Shown here piece after piece: positions 1 through 19,006 of a DNA stretch of 64,000 nt. Position 1 is the first letter of the stretch. Each line of letters starts with the position of its first letter. This stretch comes from Mesorhizobium sp. Lineage in GTDB: Bacteria; Pseudomonadota; Alphaproteobacteria; Rhizobiales; Rhizobiaceae. The notes under the pieces are model-generated. The model saw only the letters and a list, made by a program, of their open reading frames with translations, did not search any database and was not told the DNA's origin. The DNA is taken from positions 1 to 64,000 of the forward strand of contig NZ_JAMLIG010000002.1 in the NCBI RefSeq assembly GCF_023954305.1, given 5' to 3'. The translations under genes and the position numbers were made by a program.

Positions 1-2
1 AC

Positions 3-4241
<4,239 letters not shown>

Positions 4242-4268
4242 CCCCCGGAGAAAGGACAGGAGACGCAT

Positions 4269-8456
<4,188 letters not shown>

Positions 8457-8476
8457 ACGGCGTCGCAGAGCGAAAC

Positions 8477-8511
8477 GAAAAAGGCCGCCGGGCGATCCGG
8501 CGGCCTTTTTC
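8477..8511 (+). terminator. intrinsic terminator after rpoC
   Basis: A perfect 15-bp stem (GAAAAAGGCCGCCGG at 8477-8491, CCGGCGGCCTTTTTC at 8497-8511) with a 5-nt loop and a T run lies 20 nt after the rpoC stop. It should end the rpoBC transcript. Confidence 0.9.
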
Positions 8512-8609
8512 GTGAAGGTCGGCGTGGAATGCGGCTGCATCCCCGGCCATGACTTCGAATTGTGTCAACTTATTTCAGAGTGTGAACGACTTCACAGACA
8601 AATCGCCAG

Positions 8610-8637
8610 CCGCGCGCGAAGGGTGGGCGCGGTTTTT
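8610..8637 (+). terminator. weak terminator-like hairpin
   Basis: CCGCGC (8610-8615) pairs with GCGCGG (8627-8632) and is followed by five Ts. The stem is short, but the arrangement is that of an intrinsic terminator on the plus strand. Confidence 0.4.
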
Positions 8638-8667
8638 GATCGGGTTTCATCTCCCATTACCGCTTTT

Positions 8668-8705
8668 TGGCCGTCCGGGATATGCCCCTCCGGACGGCCA
8701 TTTTT
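8668..8705 (+). terminator. second strong intrinsic terminator downstream of rpoC
   Basis: TGGCCGTCCGG (8668-8678) and CCGGACGGCCA (8690-8700) form a perfect 11-bp stem followed by TTTTTCT. It points along the plus strand and ends just before the stop codon of the minus-strand gene at 8716. Why a second terminator is needed about 160 nt after the first is unclear; a short transcript between them is possible. Confidence 0.7.
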
Positions 8706-8715
8706 CTCGATTCGG

Positions 8716-8994
8716 TCAGAAGTCGTCGAAGGTGACGATCGCAACCTCGCCCTCCAGCGCGCCCTGGTAGGCGGAGGCGTGAGGCTCTTCCTCGGGCATT
8801 CCATCCATGTCGCCGATCTGGTCGAGCTCCGCCTCGGCATAGCCCTCGCTTGCGAGCGCCTGCAGCGCCATCTTGACCGCGGTGTCGTCGTCCGGCGCGA
8901 CGAGGAAGATATGAATGCCCTCGGCCTTGCCGCCTTTGCGCCGGAACGCCCGGCCGGTGAGTATCGTCACATGCGGCTGGTCATTGTCGTTCAT
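8716..8994 (-). CDS. small conserved hypothetical protein
   Basis: Encodes 92 aa beginning MNDNDQPHVTILTGRAFRRK. The start was chosen because AGGAGG lies 7-8 nt upstream on the minus strand; a longer frame to 9258 exists but has no such site and looks non-coding. The product is acidic towards its C-terminus (EEEPHASAYQGALEGEVAIVTFDDF region), with no signal peptide, membrane segment or motif I can name. It sits alone on the minus strand between rpoC and the str operon. From memory a small protein of this kind, sometimes labelled a regulator, occurs at this place in Rhizobiales; its function is unknown. Confidence 0.7.
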   Translation of the reverse strand: MNDNDQPHVTILTGRAFRRKGGKAEGIHIFLVAPDDDTAVKMALQALASEGYAEAELDQIGDMDGMPEEEPHASAYQGALEGEVAIVTFDDF

Positions 8995-9449
8995 CTGCGT
9001 CCTCCTGGCTGATTCCCTGGGTTTGTTGCTCCGGAGAGCGCGTCTCGGTGCGCATGGCATGGCTGCCCGCCGACGAATAGTCCGGAACTGCGCCATTTTG
9101 TTGTGCCCGCGGGTTTGTGAAGGAAAGATCGTTTCCGCGCCAGAGGTCATGCGCCGATGGCGAGATATATGCGGGCTGCGGGGTTGACGCGAAGCGACTC
9201 TGCGAGTATCACCCGCGCCAACCGAGCCGATGTGAGGCCATCTGTTTCGGGACGACACGTCCTGGATCTGGCCTCAAACAAGGTTCAAGCTACGCGAAAT
9301 ACACATTTCCGGCGTGCACGAAGCGGTCTTCGCTTCCTCTGCGTTTGATCGGGCAAGACCGCGGCAAACGGTTTTTGCCCGAAATTCGTATGGAAATGGG
9401 TCTCCAGGCGGTCCCCCGCCTGACATCGGACGAACGATACGAGGTTTTG
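8995..9449 (+). promoter_or_regulatory. str operon promoter region and structured leader
   Basis: This 455-nt gap has no convincing gene. A candidate promoter is TTGACG (9184-9189), 17-nt spacer, TATCAC (9207-9212), giving a leader of roughly 230 nt. The leader holds two hairpins: CGGGCAA (9350-9356) with TTGCCCG (9375-9381), strengthened by an inner ACCG/CGGT pairing, and CAGGCGG (9405-9411) with CCGCCTG (9416-9422), which ends 28 nt before the rpsL start. Ribosomal-protein feedback on this leader is possible but not shown. Confidence 0.4.
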
Positions 9450-9821
9450 ATGCCTACAGTAAACCAGTTGATCCGCAAGCCGCGCATAGCGCCGGTCAAG
9501 CGCAACAAGGTTCCGGCGATGCAGGCCAACCCGCAGAAGCGCGGCGTTTGCACTCGCGTCTACACGACGACCCCGAAGAAGCCGAACTCGGCGCTGCGCA
9601 AGGTTGCGAAGATCCGCCTGGTCAATGGCTTCGAGGTCATCGGCTATATTCCCGGCGAAGGCCACAACCTTCAGGAACACTCGGTCGTCATGATCCGCGG
9701 CGGCCGCGTCAAGGACCTTCCGGGCGTCCGCTATCACATCATTCGCGGCGTGCTCGACACGCAGGGCGTGAAGAACCGCAAGCAGCGCCGCTCCAAGTAT
9801 GGCGCGAAGCGTCCGAAGTGA
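9450..9821 (+). CDS. rpsL: 30S ribosomal protein S12
   Basis: Decoding-centre protein of the small subunit, 123 aa, first gene of the str operon. The start MPTVNQLIRKPR is the family start and has GAGG just upstream; an in-frame extension to 9117 is leader sequence. Lys43 in TTPKKPNS and Lys88 in GGRVKDLPG are the wild-type residues whose replacement gives streptomycin resistance, so this allele should be sensitive. Asp89 is the usual methylthiolation site. rpsG follows after 75 nt. Confidence 0.98.
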   Translation: MPTVNQLIRKPRIAPVKRNKVPAMQANPQKRGVCTRVYTTTPKKPNSALRKVAKIRLVNGFEVIGYIPGEGHNLQEHSVVMIRGGRVKDLPGVRYHIIRGVLDTQGVKNRKQRRSKYGAKRPK

Positions 9822-9896
9822 CCGAGCGTAGCGATGGTCGTTCTCGGGTCTGACCCGACGATCCATCCGGAAGCCATCGAATTCGAGAGTTAAAAG

Positions 9897-10367
9897 ATGT
9901 CCCGACGCCATTCTGCTGAGAAACGCGAGATCAACCCGGACCCGAAGTTCGGCGATCTCGTCGTCACGAAATTCATGAACGCCGTGATGATGCACGGCAA
10001 GAAATCCGTCGCCGAGACGATCGTCTACGGCGCGCTCGACCAGGTCCAGGCCAAGACCAAGCAGGAGCCGGTCGCCGTCTTCCATCAGGCGCTCGACAAC
10101 GTCGCGCCGCATGTCGAAGTCCGTTCCCGCCGCGTCGGTGGCGCCACCTACCAGGTTCCGGTCGACGTCCGCACCGAGCGCCGCCAGGCGCTGGCTATCC
10201 GCTGGCTGATCTCCGCCGCGCGTAACCGCAACGAGACCACGATGGTCGACCGCCTCTCGGGCGAGCTCCTCGACGCCGCCAACAATCGCGGTACCGCCGT
10301 GAAGAAGCGCGAGGACACCCACCGCATGGCCGAGGCCAACCGCGCGTTCGCGCACTACCGCTGGTAA
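9897..10367 (+). CDS. rpsG: 30S ribosomal protein S7
   Basis: S7 binds the 3' major domain of 16S rRNA and starts assembly of the small-subunit head. The 156-aa length and the N-terminal MSRRHSAEKREINPDPKFGD are typical for Alphaproteobacteria. It lies between rpsL and fusA, with 27 nt to fusA. In Escherichia coli S7 is the translational repressor of this operon; whether that holds here cannot be read from the sequence. Confidence 0.98.
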   Translation: MSRRHSAEKREINPDPKFGDLVVTKFMNAVMMHGKKSVAETIVYGALDQVQAKTKQEPVAVFHQALDNVAPHVEVRSRRVGGATYQVPVDVRTERRQALAIRWLISAARNRNETTMVDRLSGELLDAANNRGTAVKKREDTHRMAEANRAFAHYRW

Positions 10368-10394
10368 GCGGCGGACAGGACAAGAGGCACCATC

Positions 10395-12485
<2,091 letters not shown>

Positions 12486-12551
12486 TTCCCGCCGGTTGGG
12501 ATCGGACTTTAATTCAACGCCTTAACCGGCGACAGCGAATGGAGGCCAGAT

Positions 12552-13727
12552 ATGGCTAAGAGCAAGTTTGAGCGGACGAAGCCGCATGTGAACATCGGAA
12601 CGATTGGTCACGTTGACCACGGCAAGACGTCGCTGACGGCTGCGATCACGAAGTATTTCGGTGAGTTCAAGGCGTATGACCAGATCGACGCGGCGCCTGA
12701 GGAGAAGGCGCGCGGCATCACGATCTCGACGGCGCATGTCGAATACGAGACGGCGTCGCGCCACTATGCGCATGTCGACTGCCCCGGCCACGCCGACTAT
12801 GTGAAGAACATGATCACGGGTGCTGCGCAGATGGACGGCGCGATCCTGGTTGTGTCCGCGGCCGACGGCCCGATGCCGCAGACGCGCGAGCACATTCTTC
12901 TGGCCCGCCAGGTCGGCGTTCCGGCGCTGGTTGTGTTTTTGAACAAGGTCGATCTGGTCGACGACGCCGAGCTTCTGGAGCTGGTCGAGCTCGAGGTTCG
13001 CGAGCTTCTGTCGAAGTATGAGTATCCGGGCGACGACATTCCGATGATCAAGGGTTCGGCGGTGGCCGCTCTCGAGGACAAGGACAAGAAGATCGGCGAG
13101 GATGCGATCCGCGAGCTGATGGCGGCGGTGGATGCCTATATCCCGACGCCTGAGCGTCCGATCGACAAGCCGTTCCTGATGCCGATCGAGGACGTGTTCT
13201 CGATTTCGGGCCGCGGCACGGTGGTGACCGGTCGTGTTGAACGTGGTGTCGTCAAGGTCGGCGAGGAGCTCGAGATCGTCGGCATCCGTCCGACGACGAA
13301 GACGACCTGCACGGGCGTCGAGATGTTCCGCAAGCTGCTCGACCAGGGTCAGGCGGGCGACAATATCGGCGCGCTCCTGCGCGGTGTCGACCGCGACGGC
13401 GTCGAGCGCGGCCAGGTTCTGGCCAAGCCCGGCACGGTGAAGCCGCACAAGAAGTTCGCGGCCGAGGCCTATATCCTGACCAAGGAGGAGGGTGGCCGTC
13501 ACACGCCGTTCTTCACCAACTACCGTCCGCAGTTCTATTTCCGCACGACGGACGTGACGGGGATCGTGACGCTTCCGGCGGGCACCGAGATGGTGATGCC
13601 GGGGGACAACGTGACAGTGGACGTCGAGCTGATCGTGCCGATCGCCATGGAGGAGAAGCTGCGCTTCGCCATCCGCGAAGGCGGCCGCACCGTCGGCGCC
13701 GGCGTCGTGGCCAGCATTAAAGAATAG
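12552..13727 (+). CDS. tuf: elongation factor Tu
   Basis: Delivers aminoacyl-tRNA to the ribosome; 391 aa. GHVDHGKT (about residues 19-26), DCPGHADYVKN and NKVD are the GTPase motifs, and domains II and III are complete. A ribosome site (GGAGG) lies about 6 nt upstream. Many wobble positions end in G or T (for example GTT, CTT, GGT) more than in neighbouring genes; rhizobia usually carry two tuf copies kept alike by gene conversion, which could explain this. The second copy would normally lie near rRNA or secE and is not in this window. Confidence 0.98.
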   Translation: MAKSKFERTKPHVNIGTIGHVDHGKTSLTAAITKYFGEFKAYDQIDAAPEEKARGITISTAHVEYETASRHYAHVDCPGHADYVKNMITGAAQMDGAILVVSAADGPMPQTREHILLARQVGVPALVVFLNKVDLVDDAELLELVELEVRELLSKYEYPGDDIPMIKGSAVAALEDKDKKIGEDAIRELMAAVDAYIPTPERPIDKPFLMPIEDVFSISGRGTVVTGRVERGVVKVGEELEIVGIRPTTKTTCTGVEMFRKLLDQGQAGDNIGALLRGVDRDGVERGQVLAKPGTVKPHKKFAAEAYILTKEEGGRHTPFFTNYRPQFYFRTTDVTGIVTLPAGTEMVMPGDNVTVDVELIVPIAMEEKLRFAIREGGRTVGAGVVASIKE

Positions 13728-13790
13728 TCGGAATCAACGGGATCTGGGGGCGCGGAATACGCTGCGCCCGTCCGGACAAGGAAGTGACGC

Positions 13791-14099
<309 letters not shown>

Positions 14100-14162
14100 C
14101 GAGCACGAACAAGAGCCCGCCGGCTGCGAAGCCAAGAGGCTCCTCTGAAGGAAGATGAACTG

Positions 14163-14864
14163 ATGCGTTCAGGTGTGATTGCACAGAAGTTGGGGATGAC
14201 CCGCGTCTACAACGATGCGGGCGAGCATGTGCCCGTGACGGTTCTCCGCATGGAGAACTGCCAGGTGGTGGCGCAGCGCACCCAGGAGAAGAACGGCTAC
14301 ACCGCGGTGCAGCTCGGCGTCGGCCTCGCCAAGGTCAAGAACACGGCGAAGGCCCAGCGCGGCCAGTTCGCCGCCGCGACCGTCGAGCCGAAAGCCAAGG
14401 TGGCGGAGTTCCGCGTCAGCCCGGAGAACCTGCTCGAGGTTGGGTCCGAGATCACCGTGGATCATTTCGTCCCCGGCCAGAAGGTCGACGTGACGGGCAC
14501 CTCGATCGGCAAGGGCTTCCAGGGCGTCATCAAGCGCCACAATTTCGGCGGCGGCCGTGCCACCCACGGTAACTCCGTGTCGCACCGCACGCACGGCTCG
14601 ACCGGTCAGCGCCAGGACCCCGGCAAGGTGTTCAAGGGCAAGAAGATGGCCGGCCACATGGGCAACACGCGCGTCACGACGCAGAACGTCGAGGTCGTTT
14701 CGACCGACGTCGACCGCGGCCTGATCCTGATCCGCGGCGCGGTTCCGGGATCCAAGGGCGCCTGGATCATGGTGCGCGACGCCGTCAAGTCCGCGCTGCC
14801 CGACAATGCACCGAAGCCGGCAGCCGTCCGCAAGAACGGCGCCGCTGAGAAGGGGGCCGAATAA
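14163..14864 (+). CDS. rplC: 50S ribosomal protein L3
   Basis: Large-subunit protein that reaches towards the peptidyl transferase centre; 233 aa with the conserved GKGFQGVIKRHNF and HGNSVSHRTHGSTG segments. The C-terminus has a short Ala/Lys-rich extension usual for Alphaproteobacteria. Its TAA stop overlaps the rplD ATG by one base, so translation of the pair is probably coupled. Confidence 0.98.
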   Translation: MRSGVIAQKLGMTRVYNDAGEHVPVTVLRMENCQVVAQRTQEKNGYTAVQLGVGLAKVKNTAKAQRGQFAAATVEPKAKVAEFRVSPENLLEVGSEITVDHFVPGQKVDVTGTSIGKGFQGVIKRHNFGGGRATHGNSVSHRTHGSTGQRQDPGKVFKGKKMAGHMGNTRVTTQNVEVVSTDVDRGLILIRGAVPGSKGAWIMVRDAVKSALPDNAPKPAAVRKNGAAEKGAE

Positions 14865-15484
14865 TGGATCTCAATGTCACCACGCTCGCCGGCAAGGACG
14901 CCGGCAAGTTGTCGCTCTCGGATGAGATCTTCGGTCTCGACCCGCGCGACGACATCCTCGCCCGCGTCATCCGCTGGCAGCTCGCAGCGCGTCAGCAGGG
15001 CACGCACGTGGCCAAGGGCCGCGCCGACATCGCCCGCACCGGTGCGAAGATGTACAAGCAGAAGGGAACTGGCCGCGCCCGTCACCATTCGGCGCGCGCT
15101 CCGCAGTTCCGCGGCGGCGGCAAGGCCCACGGCCCGGTGATGCGCAGCCACGCTCACGACCTTCCCAAGAAGGTCCGCGCGCTCGGCCTCAAGCATGCGC
15201 TATCGGCCAAGGCGAAGTCGGAGAGCCTGATCGTCGTCGACGATCTGGTCCTCGGCGAGGCCAAGACCAAGGCGCTGGTGGAGAGCTTCGCGGCTCTCGG
15301 CCTGACGAACGCTCTGATGATCGGCGGCGCCGAACTCGATCAGAACTTCAAGCGGGCAGCCGCCAACATCCCGAACATCGACGTGCTGCCGGTCCAGGGC
15401 ATCAACGTCTACGACATTCTGCGCCGCGGCACGCTGGTCCTCTCGAAGGCCGCCGTCCAGGCTCTCGAGGAGCGTTTCAAATGA
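14864..15484 (+). CDS. rplD: 50S ribosomal protein L4
   Basis: Large-subunit protein lining the exit tunnel; 206 aa. The conserved loop KQKGTGRARHHSARAPQFRGG is present around residues 65-85. In Escherichia coli L4 also represses the S10 operon at its leader; no matching leader is evident here. It overlaps rplC by one base at its start and rplW by 4 nt (ATGA) at its end. Confidence 0.98.
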   Translation: MDLNVTTLAGKDAGKLSLSDEIFGLDPRDDILARVIRWQLAARQQGTHVAKGRADIARTGAKMYKQKGTGRARHHSARAPQFRGGGKAHGPVMRSHAHDLPKKVRALGLKHALSAKAKSESLIVVDDLVLGEAKTKALVESFAALGLTNALMIGGAELDQNFKRAAANIPNIDVLPVQGINVYDILRRGTLVLSKAAVQALEERFK

Positions 15485-15774
15485 CCGATCTCCGTCACTA
15501 CGACGTGATCGTCTCGCCGGCGATTACCGAAAAGTCGACCATGGCCTCGGAGCAGAACCAGGTCGTCTTCAACGTCGCGAAAAAGGCGACGAAGCCCGAG
15601 ATCAAGGCGGCGGTCGAAGCGCTGTTCGGCGTCAAGGTCGTCGGCGTTAATACGCTCGTGCGCAAGGGCAAGGTCAAGCGCTTCCGCGGCACGGTCGGTC
15701 AGCTGAGCGACGTCAAGCGGGCGATCGTCACGCTGAAGGACGGCGACTCGATCGACGTCACCACCGGCCTGTAA
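15481..15774 (+). CDS. rplW: 50S ribosomal protein L23
   Basis: Sits at the tunnel exit and forms the docking site for trigger factor and SRP; 97 aa, normal length. MTDLRHYDVIVSPAITEKS and the VNTLVRKGKVKRFRG loop are typical. The start overlaps the rplD stop (ATGA). Confidence 0.98.
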   Translation: MTDLRHYDVIVSPAITEKSTMASEQNQVVFNVAKKATKPEIKAAVEALFGVKVVGVNTLVRKGKVKRFRGTVGQLSDVKRAIVTLKDGDSIDVTTGL

Positions 15775-15793
15775 GCGCTGAGAGGTTAGGAAC

Positions 15794-16627
15794 ATGGCAC
15801 TGAAGAGTTACAAGCCGACGACGCCGAGCCAGCGCCAGCTGGTCATCGTCGATCGCTCCGGCCTCTACAAGGGCAAGCCCGTGAAGGGCCTCACCGAAGG
15901 CCTCAAGTCCTCCGGCGGGCGCAACAATCTCGGGCGCATCACCGCCCGCTTCCAGGGCGGCGGTCACAAGCGCACCTATCGCATGGTCGACTTCAAGCGG
16001 CGCAAGCTCGATGTCGCGGCGACCGTCGAGCGCCTCGAATACGATCCGAACCGCACTGCGTTCATCGCCCTGGTGAAGTATGAGGACGGCGAGCTGAGCT
16101 ACATCCTGGCGCCGCAGCGCCTGGCGGTCGGCGACAAGGTGATCGCCTCGGCCAGCGCCGACGTGAAGCCGGGCAATGCGATGCCGCTGTCGGCCATGCC
16201 GGTCGGCACGATCATCCACAATGTCGAGCTCAAGCCGGGCAAGGGCGGCCAGATCGCCCGTTCGGCGGGCGCCTACGCCCAGCTCGTCGGGCGAGACCAG
16301 GGCATGGCGATCCTGCGGCTCAACTCGGGCGAGCAGCGCCTTGTGTCCGGTTCGTGCTTCGCCACCGTCGGTGCGGTGTCGAACCCCGACCACGGCAACG
16401 TCAATCTCGGCAAGGCCGGCCGTTCGCGCTGGCTCGGCCGCAAGCCGCACAACCGCGGCGTCACCATGAACCCGGTCGACCATCCGCACGGCGGTGGTGA
16501 AGGCCGCACCTCCGGCGGACGCCACCCGGTCACCCCGTGGGGCAAGCCGACGAAGGGCAAGAAGACCCGGTCCAACAAGTCGACCGACAAGTTCATCATG
16601 CGCTCGCGCCATGCGCGCAAGAGCTAA
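15794..16627 (+). CDS. rplB: 50S ribosomal protein L2
   Basis: Core 23S rRNA-binding protein needed for subunit association and peptidyl transfer; 277 aa. The C-terminal segment NPVDHPHGGGEGRTSGG holds the conserved histidine close to the catalytic centre (near residue 230). The GTRANS neighbours rplW and rpsS are 19 and 15 nt away, the normal S10-operon order. Confidence 0.98.
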   Translation: MALKSYKPTTPSQRQLVIVDRSGLYKGKPVKGLTEGLKSSGGRNNLGRITARFQGGGHKRTYRMVDFKRRKLDVAATVERLEYDPNRTAFIALVKYEDGELSYILAPQRLAVGDKVIASASADVKPGNAMPLSAMPVGTIIHNVELKPGKGGQIARSAGAYAQLVGRDQGMAILRLNSGEQRLVSGSCFATVGAVSNPDHGNVNLGKAGRSRWLGRKPHNRGVTMNPVDHPHGGGEGRTSGGRHPVTPWGKPTKGKKTRSNKSTDKFIMRSRHARKS

Positions 16628-16642
16628 GAAGAGGTTAGCGAA

Positions 16643-16921
16643 GTGACCCGTTCAGTCTGGAAAGGTCCGTTCGTCGACGGCTACCTGCTCAAGAAAGCCG
16701 ACAAGGCTCGCGACGGCGGCCGCGCCGAGGTGATCAAGATGTGGTCCCGGCGTTCCACCATCCTGCCGCAGTTCGTCGGCCTGACCTTCGGCGTCTACAA
16801 CGGCCAGAAGCATGTCCCGGTCTCGGTGAACGAAGACATGGTCGGCCACAAGTTCGGTGAGTTCGCTCCGAGCCGTACCTATTACGGCCATGGCGCGGAC
16901 AAGAAGGCGAAGAGGAAGTAA
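16643..16921 (+). CDS. rpsS: 30S ribosomal protein S19
   Basis: Head protein of the small subunit near the A-site; 92 aa. The start is GTG (GTGACCCGTTCA), read as MTRSVWKGPFVDGYLL, which is the family start; GAGG lies 8 nt upstream. It is two nucleotides from rplV. Confidence 0.98.
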   Translation: MTRSVWKGPFVDGYLLKKADKARDGGRAEVIKMWSRRSTILPQFVGLTFGVYNGQKHVPVSVNEDMVGHKFGEFAPSRTYYGHGADKKAKRK

Positions 16922-16923
16922 CA

Positions 16924-17313
16924 ATGGGCAAGGCCAAGGCTCCGCGCGGACTTGCGGACAATGAGGCGCGCGCCGTGCTGCGCACCATCCGGGTCAGCCC
17001 CCAGAAGCTGAACCTGGTGGCGGCGCTTATCCGCGGCAAGAAGGTCGCGACCGCGCTGAACGATCTCGAGTTCTCGCGCAAGCGCATCGCAGGCACCGTC
17101 AAGAAGACGCTCGAGAGCGCGATCGCGAATGCCGAGAACAACCACGACCTCGACGTGGACGCGCTCGTCGTGGCCGAGGCCTATGTCGGCAAGTCGATCG
17201 TCATGAAGCGCTTCCATGCCCGCGGCCGCGGCCGCGCCTCGCGCATCGAGAAGCCATTCTCGCATCTGACCATTGTCGTGCGCGAAGTTGAAGAGAAAGT
17301 GGAGGCCGCCTGA
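16924..17313 (+). CDS. rplV: 50S ribosomal protein L22
   Basis: Contacts all six 23S domains; its beta-hairpin (here around FHARGRGRASRIEKPFSH) lines the exit tunnel. 129 aa, full length. The TGA stop overlaps the rpsC ATG by one base (TGATGG). Confidence 0.98.
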   Translation: MGKAKAPRGLADNEARAVLRTIRVSPQKLNLVAALIRGKKVATALNDLEFSRKRIAGTVKKTLESAIANAENNHDLDVDALVVAEAYVGKSIVMKRFHARGRGRASRIEKPFSHLTIVVREVEEKVEAA

Positions 17314-18023
17314 TGGGCCAGAAAGTCAATCCGATCGGACTGCGCCTCGGCATCAACCGGACCTGGGATTCGCGCTGGTATGCGAACACCGGCGAATACG
17401 GCAAGCTGCTGCACGAGGACATCAAGATCCGCAAGTATCTCGAGAAGGAGCTGAAGCAGGCCGCCGTCTCGAAGATCGTCATCGAGCGTCCGCACAAGAA
17501 GTGCCGCGTCACGATCCACGCCGCCCGCCCCGGTCTCATCATCGGCAAGAAGGGCGCGGACATCGAGAAGCTGCGCAAGAAGCTGATGGAGATGACGAAG
17601 TCGGACACGAGCCTGAACATCGTCGAGGTGCGCAAGCCCGAAATCGACGCCAAGCTCGTCGCCCAGTCGATCTCGCAGCAGCTCGAGCGCCGTATCGCGT
17701 TCCGGCGCGCCATGAAGCGCGCCGTGCAGTCGGCGATGCGCCTCGGCGCCGAGGGAATCCGCATCAACTGCTCCGGCCGTCTCGGCGGCGCCGAGATCGC
17801 GCGCATGGAGTGGTATCGGGAAGGCCGGGTGCCGCTGCACACGCTGCGTGCCGATGTCGACTATGGCACGTCCGAGGCCCAGACCGCCTATGGCATCTGC
17901 GGCGTCAAGGTGTGGATCTTCAAGGGCGAGATTCTCGAGCACGATCCGATGGCTTCCGAGCGTCGGGCGATCGAGACCGAAGCCCCGACCAGCGGCGGCG
18001 GTCGCCGTCGTGAGAACGCGTAA
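17313..18023 (+). CDS. rpsC: 30S ribosomal protein S3
   Basis: mRNA-entry protein of the small subunit, 236 aa. An N-terminal KH-2 domain contains GLIIGKKGADIEKLRKK (about residues 69-85), and the C-terminal domain has the GRLGGAEIARMEWYREGR segment. The tail (SGGGRRRENA) is short and basic. rplP begins 35 nt later. Confidence 0.98.
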   Translation: MGQKVNPIGLRLGINRTWDSRWYANTGEYGKLLHEDIKIRKYLEKELKQAAVSKIVIERPHKKCRVTIHAARPGLIIGKKGADIEKLRKKLMEMTKSDTSLNIVEVRKPEIDAKLVAQSISQQLERRIAFRRAMKRAVQSAMRLGAEGIRINCSGRLGGAEIARMEWYREGRVPLHTLRADVDYGTSEAQTAYGICGVKVWIFKGEILEHDPMASERRAIETEAPTSGGGRRRENA

Positions 18024-18058
18024 GAAAAGCGCGGCAGACGTAAGAAGGATAGAGAACG

Positions 18059-18472
18059 ATGCTGCAGCCCAAGCGCACAAAGTTCCGCAAGCAGTTCAAG
18101 GGCCGTATCCACGGCGTCGCGAAGGGCGGTACGAACCTGGATTTCGGCGGCTTCGGCCTGAAGGCGCTGGAGCCTAACCGCGTCACCGCACGTGAGATCG
18201 AGGCGGCCCGCCGCGCGATCACCCGCGCGATGAAGCGCCAGGGCCGCGTCTGGATCCGTGTCTTCCCGGATGTTCCGGTGACCTCCAAGCCTACCGAAGT
18301 CCGCATGGGCAAGGGCAAGGGCGCGGTCGATTACTGGGCATGCCGCGTCAAGCCGGGCCGCGTGATGTTCGAGCTCGACGGCGTCAACGAGGAGACGGCG
18401 CGCGAAGCGCTCCGCCTCGGCGCCGCCAAGCTGTCGGTCAAGACGCGCTTCATCCAGCGCATCGCAGAATAG
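18059..18472 (+). CDS. rplP: 50S ribosomal protein L16
   Basis: Large-subunit protein at the A-site tRNA elbow; 137 aa. MLQPKRTKFRKQFKGRIHG and GKGKGAVDYWACRVKPGR are family signatures. It is followed after 14 nt by rpmC. Confidence 0.98.
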   Translation: MLQPKRTKFRKQFKGRIHGVAKGGTNLDFGGFGLKALEPNRVTAREIEAARRAITRAMKRQGRVWIRVFPDVPVTSKPTEVRMGKGKGAVDYWACRVKPGRVMFELDGVNEETAREALRLGAAKLSVKTRFIQRIAE

Positions 18473-18486
18473 GAAGGTCGAGAGCC

Positions 18487-18687
18487 ATGAAAGCCGCCGA
18501 CGCGAGGGCCATGAGCCCCGATCAGTTGAATGACGAACTGGCCAAGCTGAAGAAGGAGCAGTTCAACCTGCGCTTCCAGAAGGCGACCGGCCAGATGGAA
18601 AAGACCGCCCGTGTCAAGCAGGTGCGCCGCGACATCGCCCGCATCAAGACGATCGCCGCCCAGAAGGCAGCGGGCAACAAGGCTTAA
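18487..18687 (+). CDS. rpmC: 50S ribosomal protein L29
   Basis: Small two-helix protein at the tunnel exit; 66 aa. The start MKAADARAMSPDQLNDELA was chosen over an in-frame upstream ATG (18340), because it matches the family and is spaced 14 nt after rplP, while the longer frame would overlap rplP by more than 100 nt. Confidence 0.96.
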   Translation: MKAADARAMSPDQLNDELAKLKKEQFNLRFQKATGQMEKTARVKQVRRDIARIKTIAAQKAAGNKA

Positions 18688-18698
18688 GGATCAAGATC

Positions 18699-18941
18699 AT
18701 GCCGAAGCGCATCCTGCAGGGTACGGTCGTCAGCGACAAGAACGACAAGACGGTGGTCGTCCGCGTCGAGCGTCGCTTCACGCATCCTGTGATGAAGAAG
18801 ACCGTTCGCCTGTCGAAGAAGTACAAGGCGCACGACGAGAACAATGCATGCAAGGTCGGCGACCAGGTGTTCATCCAGGAGTCGCGTCCGATTTCGAAGG
18901 ACAAGACCTGGGTCGTCGTCACCGAAGCCGCGGCCAAGTAG
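18699..18941 (+). CDS. rpsQ: 30S ribosomal protein S17
   Basis: Primary 16S-binding OB-fold protein, 80 aa. MPKRILQGTVVSDKNDKTVV and the RRFTHPVMKKTVRLSKKY segment are characteristic. A 65-nt gap separates it from rplN. Confidence 0.98.
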   Translation: MPKRILQGTVVSDKNDKTVVVRVERRFTHPVMKKTVRLSKKYKAHDENNACKVGDQVFIQESRPISKDKTWVVVTEAAAK

Positions 18942-19006
18942 ACAACAAGAGATCGGCCGGAAAGGGGAGACCCGCTTTCCGGACATGAAGAAGAAGGCGG
19001 TCAGTC

